Made by a program: the position numbers and the translations under genes
Notes under the pieces: model-generated
Database searches by the model: none
Told to the model about the DNA's origin: nothing
Seen by the model: the letters and a program-made list of their open reading frames with translations, nothing else
Shown: positions 63,490-64,000 of the stretch, piece by piece
Layout of the letters: every line of letters begins with the position of its first letter
Position numbering within the stretch: the first letter of the stretch is position 1
NCBI GenBank assembly: GCA_011947345.1
Contig: JAAVTG010000034.1
Location: 1 to 64,000 of the forward strand
DNA: 64,000 nt
Direction: 5' to 3'
DNA from: Phytophthora quininea
Taxonomy: Eukaryota; Oomycota; Peronosporomycetes; Peronosporales; Peronosporaceae

Positions 63490-64000
63490 AATAGAATTTT
63501 ATTACCTAGTTATGTGGATTTCTCGTAAGTGGCTAAACTCTAAGGAATCACATCGAGGTCGGCAAGCGGCTCATTCTCGTGGAATCCAAACGCGGTTGTT
63601 TCCCGATAATCGTTCATCATGTGCAGCAGGCTCGTTAAATTCCAACCTGTGCAAGGCTTGGACGAGTTCCGACTTGTGTATCCGGATATCTTTTGAGTGG
63701 TCATACATGAATTGGCAATGGGTCTTGAACGAGTTCTTCACTCCATCGATACTTGGAGCGTCCATTTAAATGTCTCGGAAGACAATATCGTTTCGGAGGG
63801 GCCAGATAGCATGGAATACAATCGCTGTGTGGACTTGCCACAACAGCAATAAAACTTTCCAATGTGATCTCCATGATCTCTTGGCATCGTTTGATTCCGG
63901 GAATAAGAGTAGTTCCCAACTTAGCGGTCCCACAAAAGCTTTACGCCATGGGGACCATAAGGCCTGCCACATTGCCCCAAGGCCACGACAGGCATAGAAA
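63490..64000 (-). mobile_element. LINE 3' end, continues beyond window
   Basis: The minus strand reads MWQALWSPWRKAFVGPLSWELLLFP, WQVHTAIVFHAIWPLRNDIVFRD and the usual C-terminal KTHCQFMYDHSKDIRIHKSELV. The 3' end with GAGAAATCCACATAAC lies near 63510. Related to the other LINE ends in the window; the 5' side is cut by the window edge. Confidence 0.8.

Noticed and set aside
1..64000. Crinkler (LxLFLAK), NLP or elicitin genes
   Set aside because: I looked for LFLAK/HVLVxxP, GHRHDWE and the elicitin cysteine pattern in the open frames and found none.

Overview
The window looks like nuclear DNA from an oomycete of the Phytophthora/Peronosporales type. The reasons are RxLR-dEER secreted effector genes (MRPY-type signal peptide, RMLR, DDEER), oomycete Inr-like core promoters (consensus GCTCATTYYNCAWTTT) 25-50 nt upstream of several effector ATGs, oomycete-style ankyrin proteins, a secreted intradiol dioxygenase, one gene with 60-104 bp introns, and heavy nesting of Gypsy, LINE, hAT and Tc1/mariner elements. 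The species cannot be named from sequence alone. No viral, CRISPR, rRNA or bacterial operon features were seen.

Left part (1-16 kb): a decaying tandem family of RxLR-dEER effectors, all on the minus strand. There is one open gene (3393-4019) and four damaged relatives near 0.9-1.2, 8.7-9.3, 10.7-11.0 and 12.3-12.6 kb, plus a separate broken RxLR effector with WY-like repeats at 15.3-15.8 kb. Between them lie a hAT fragment and a LINE carrying a 779-bp Tc1/mariner insertion with TA target duplication.

Middle (16-37 kb): a transposon nest. An inverted-repeat (fold-back) structure holds a second hAT fragment. A young Gypsy element (407-bp LTRs, AAGAG target duplication) sits just inside the end of its right repeat. 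Next is a LINE whose 5' 4.3 kb is inverted relative to its 3' 2 kb, then another LINE end, a partial duplicate of the 44-46 kb effector/dioxygenase block, and a degenerate second Gypsy element that replaced the start of that dioxygenase copy.

Right-centre (37-49 kb): a broken ankyrin gene, a three-exon gene, a small membrane protein, and a cluster of secreted effector-like genes (KLLR, RKLR, RMLR and QMLR N-termini, with GSFDGS repeats and a ten-histidine run). A 1.69-kb palindrome places two dioxygenase genes head to head.

Right (49-64 kb): a third dioxygenase copy with a swapped, out-of-frame 3' end; a second palindrome (3.13-kb arms, 559-bp spacer) with duplicated ankyrin and secreted-repeat genes; a LINE with 13-bp target duplications in one arm only; and two small effector-like relics near LINE ends. 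The secreted proteins are likely host-directed. The rest is the repeat-rich, gene-sparse setting in which such genes duplicate and decay. All frameshifts described could also be assembly indels; reads would decide.
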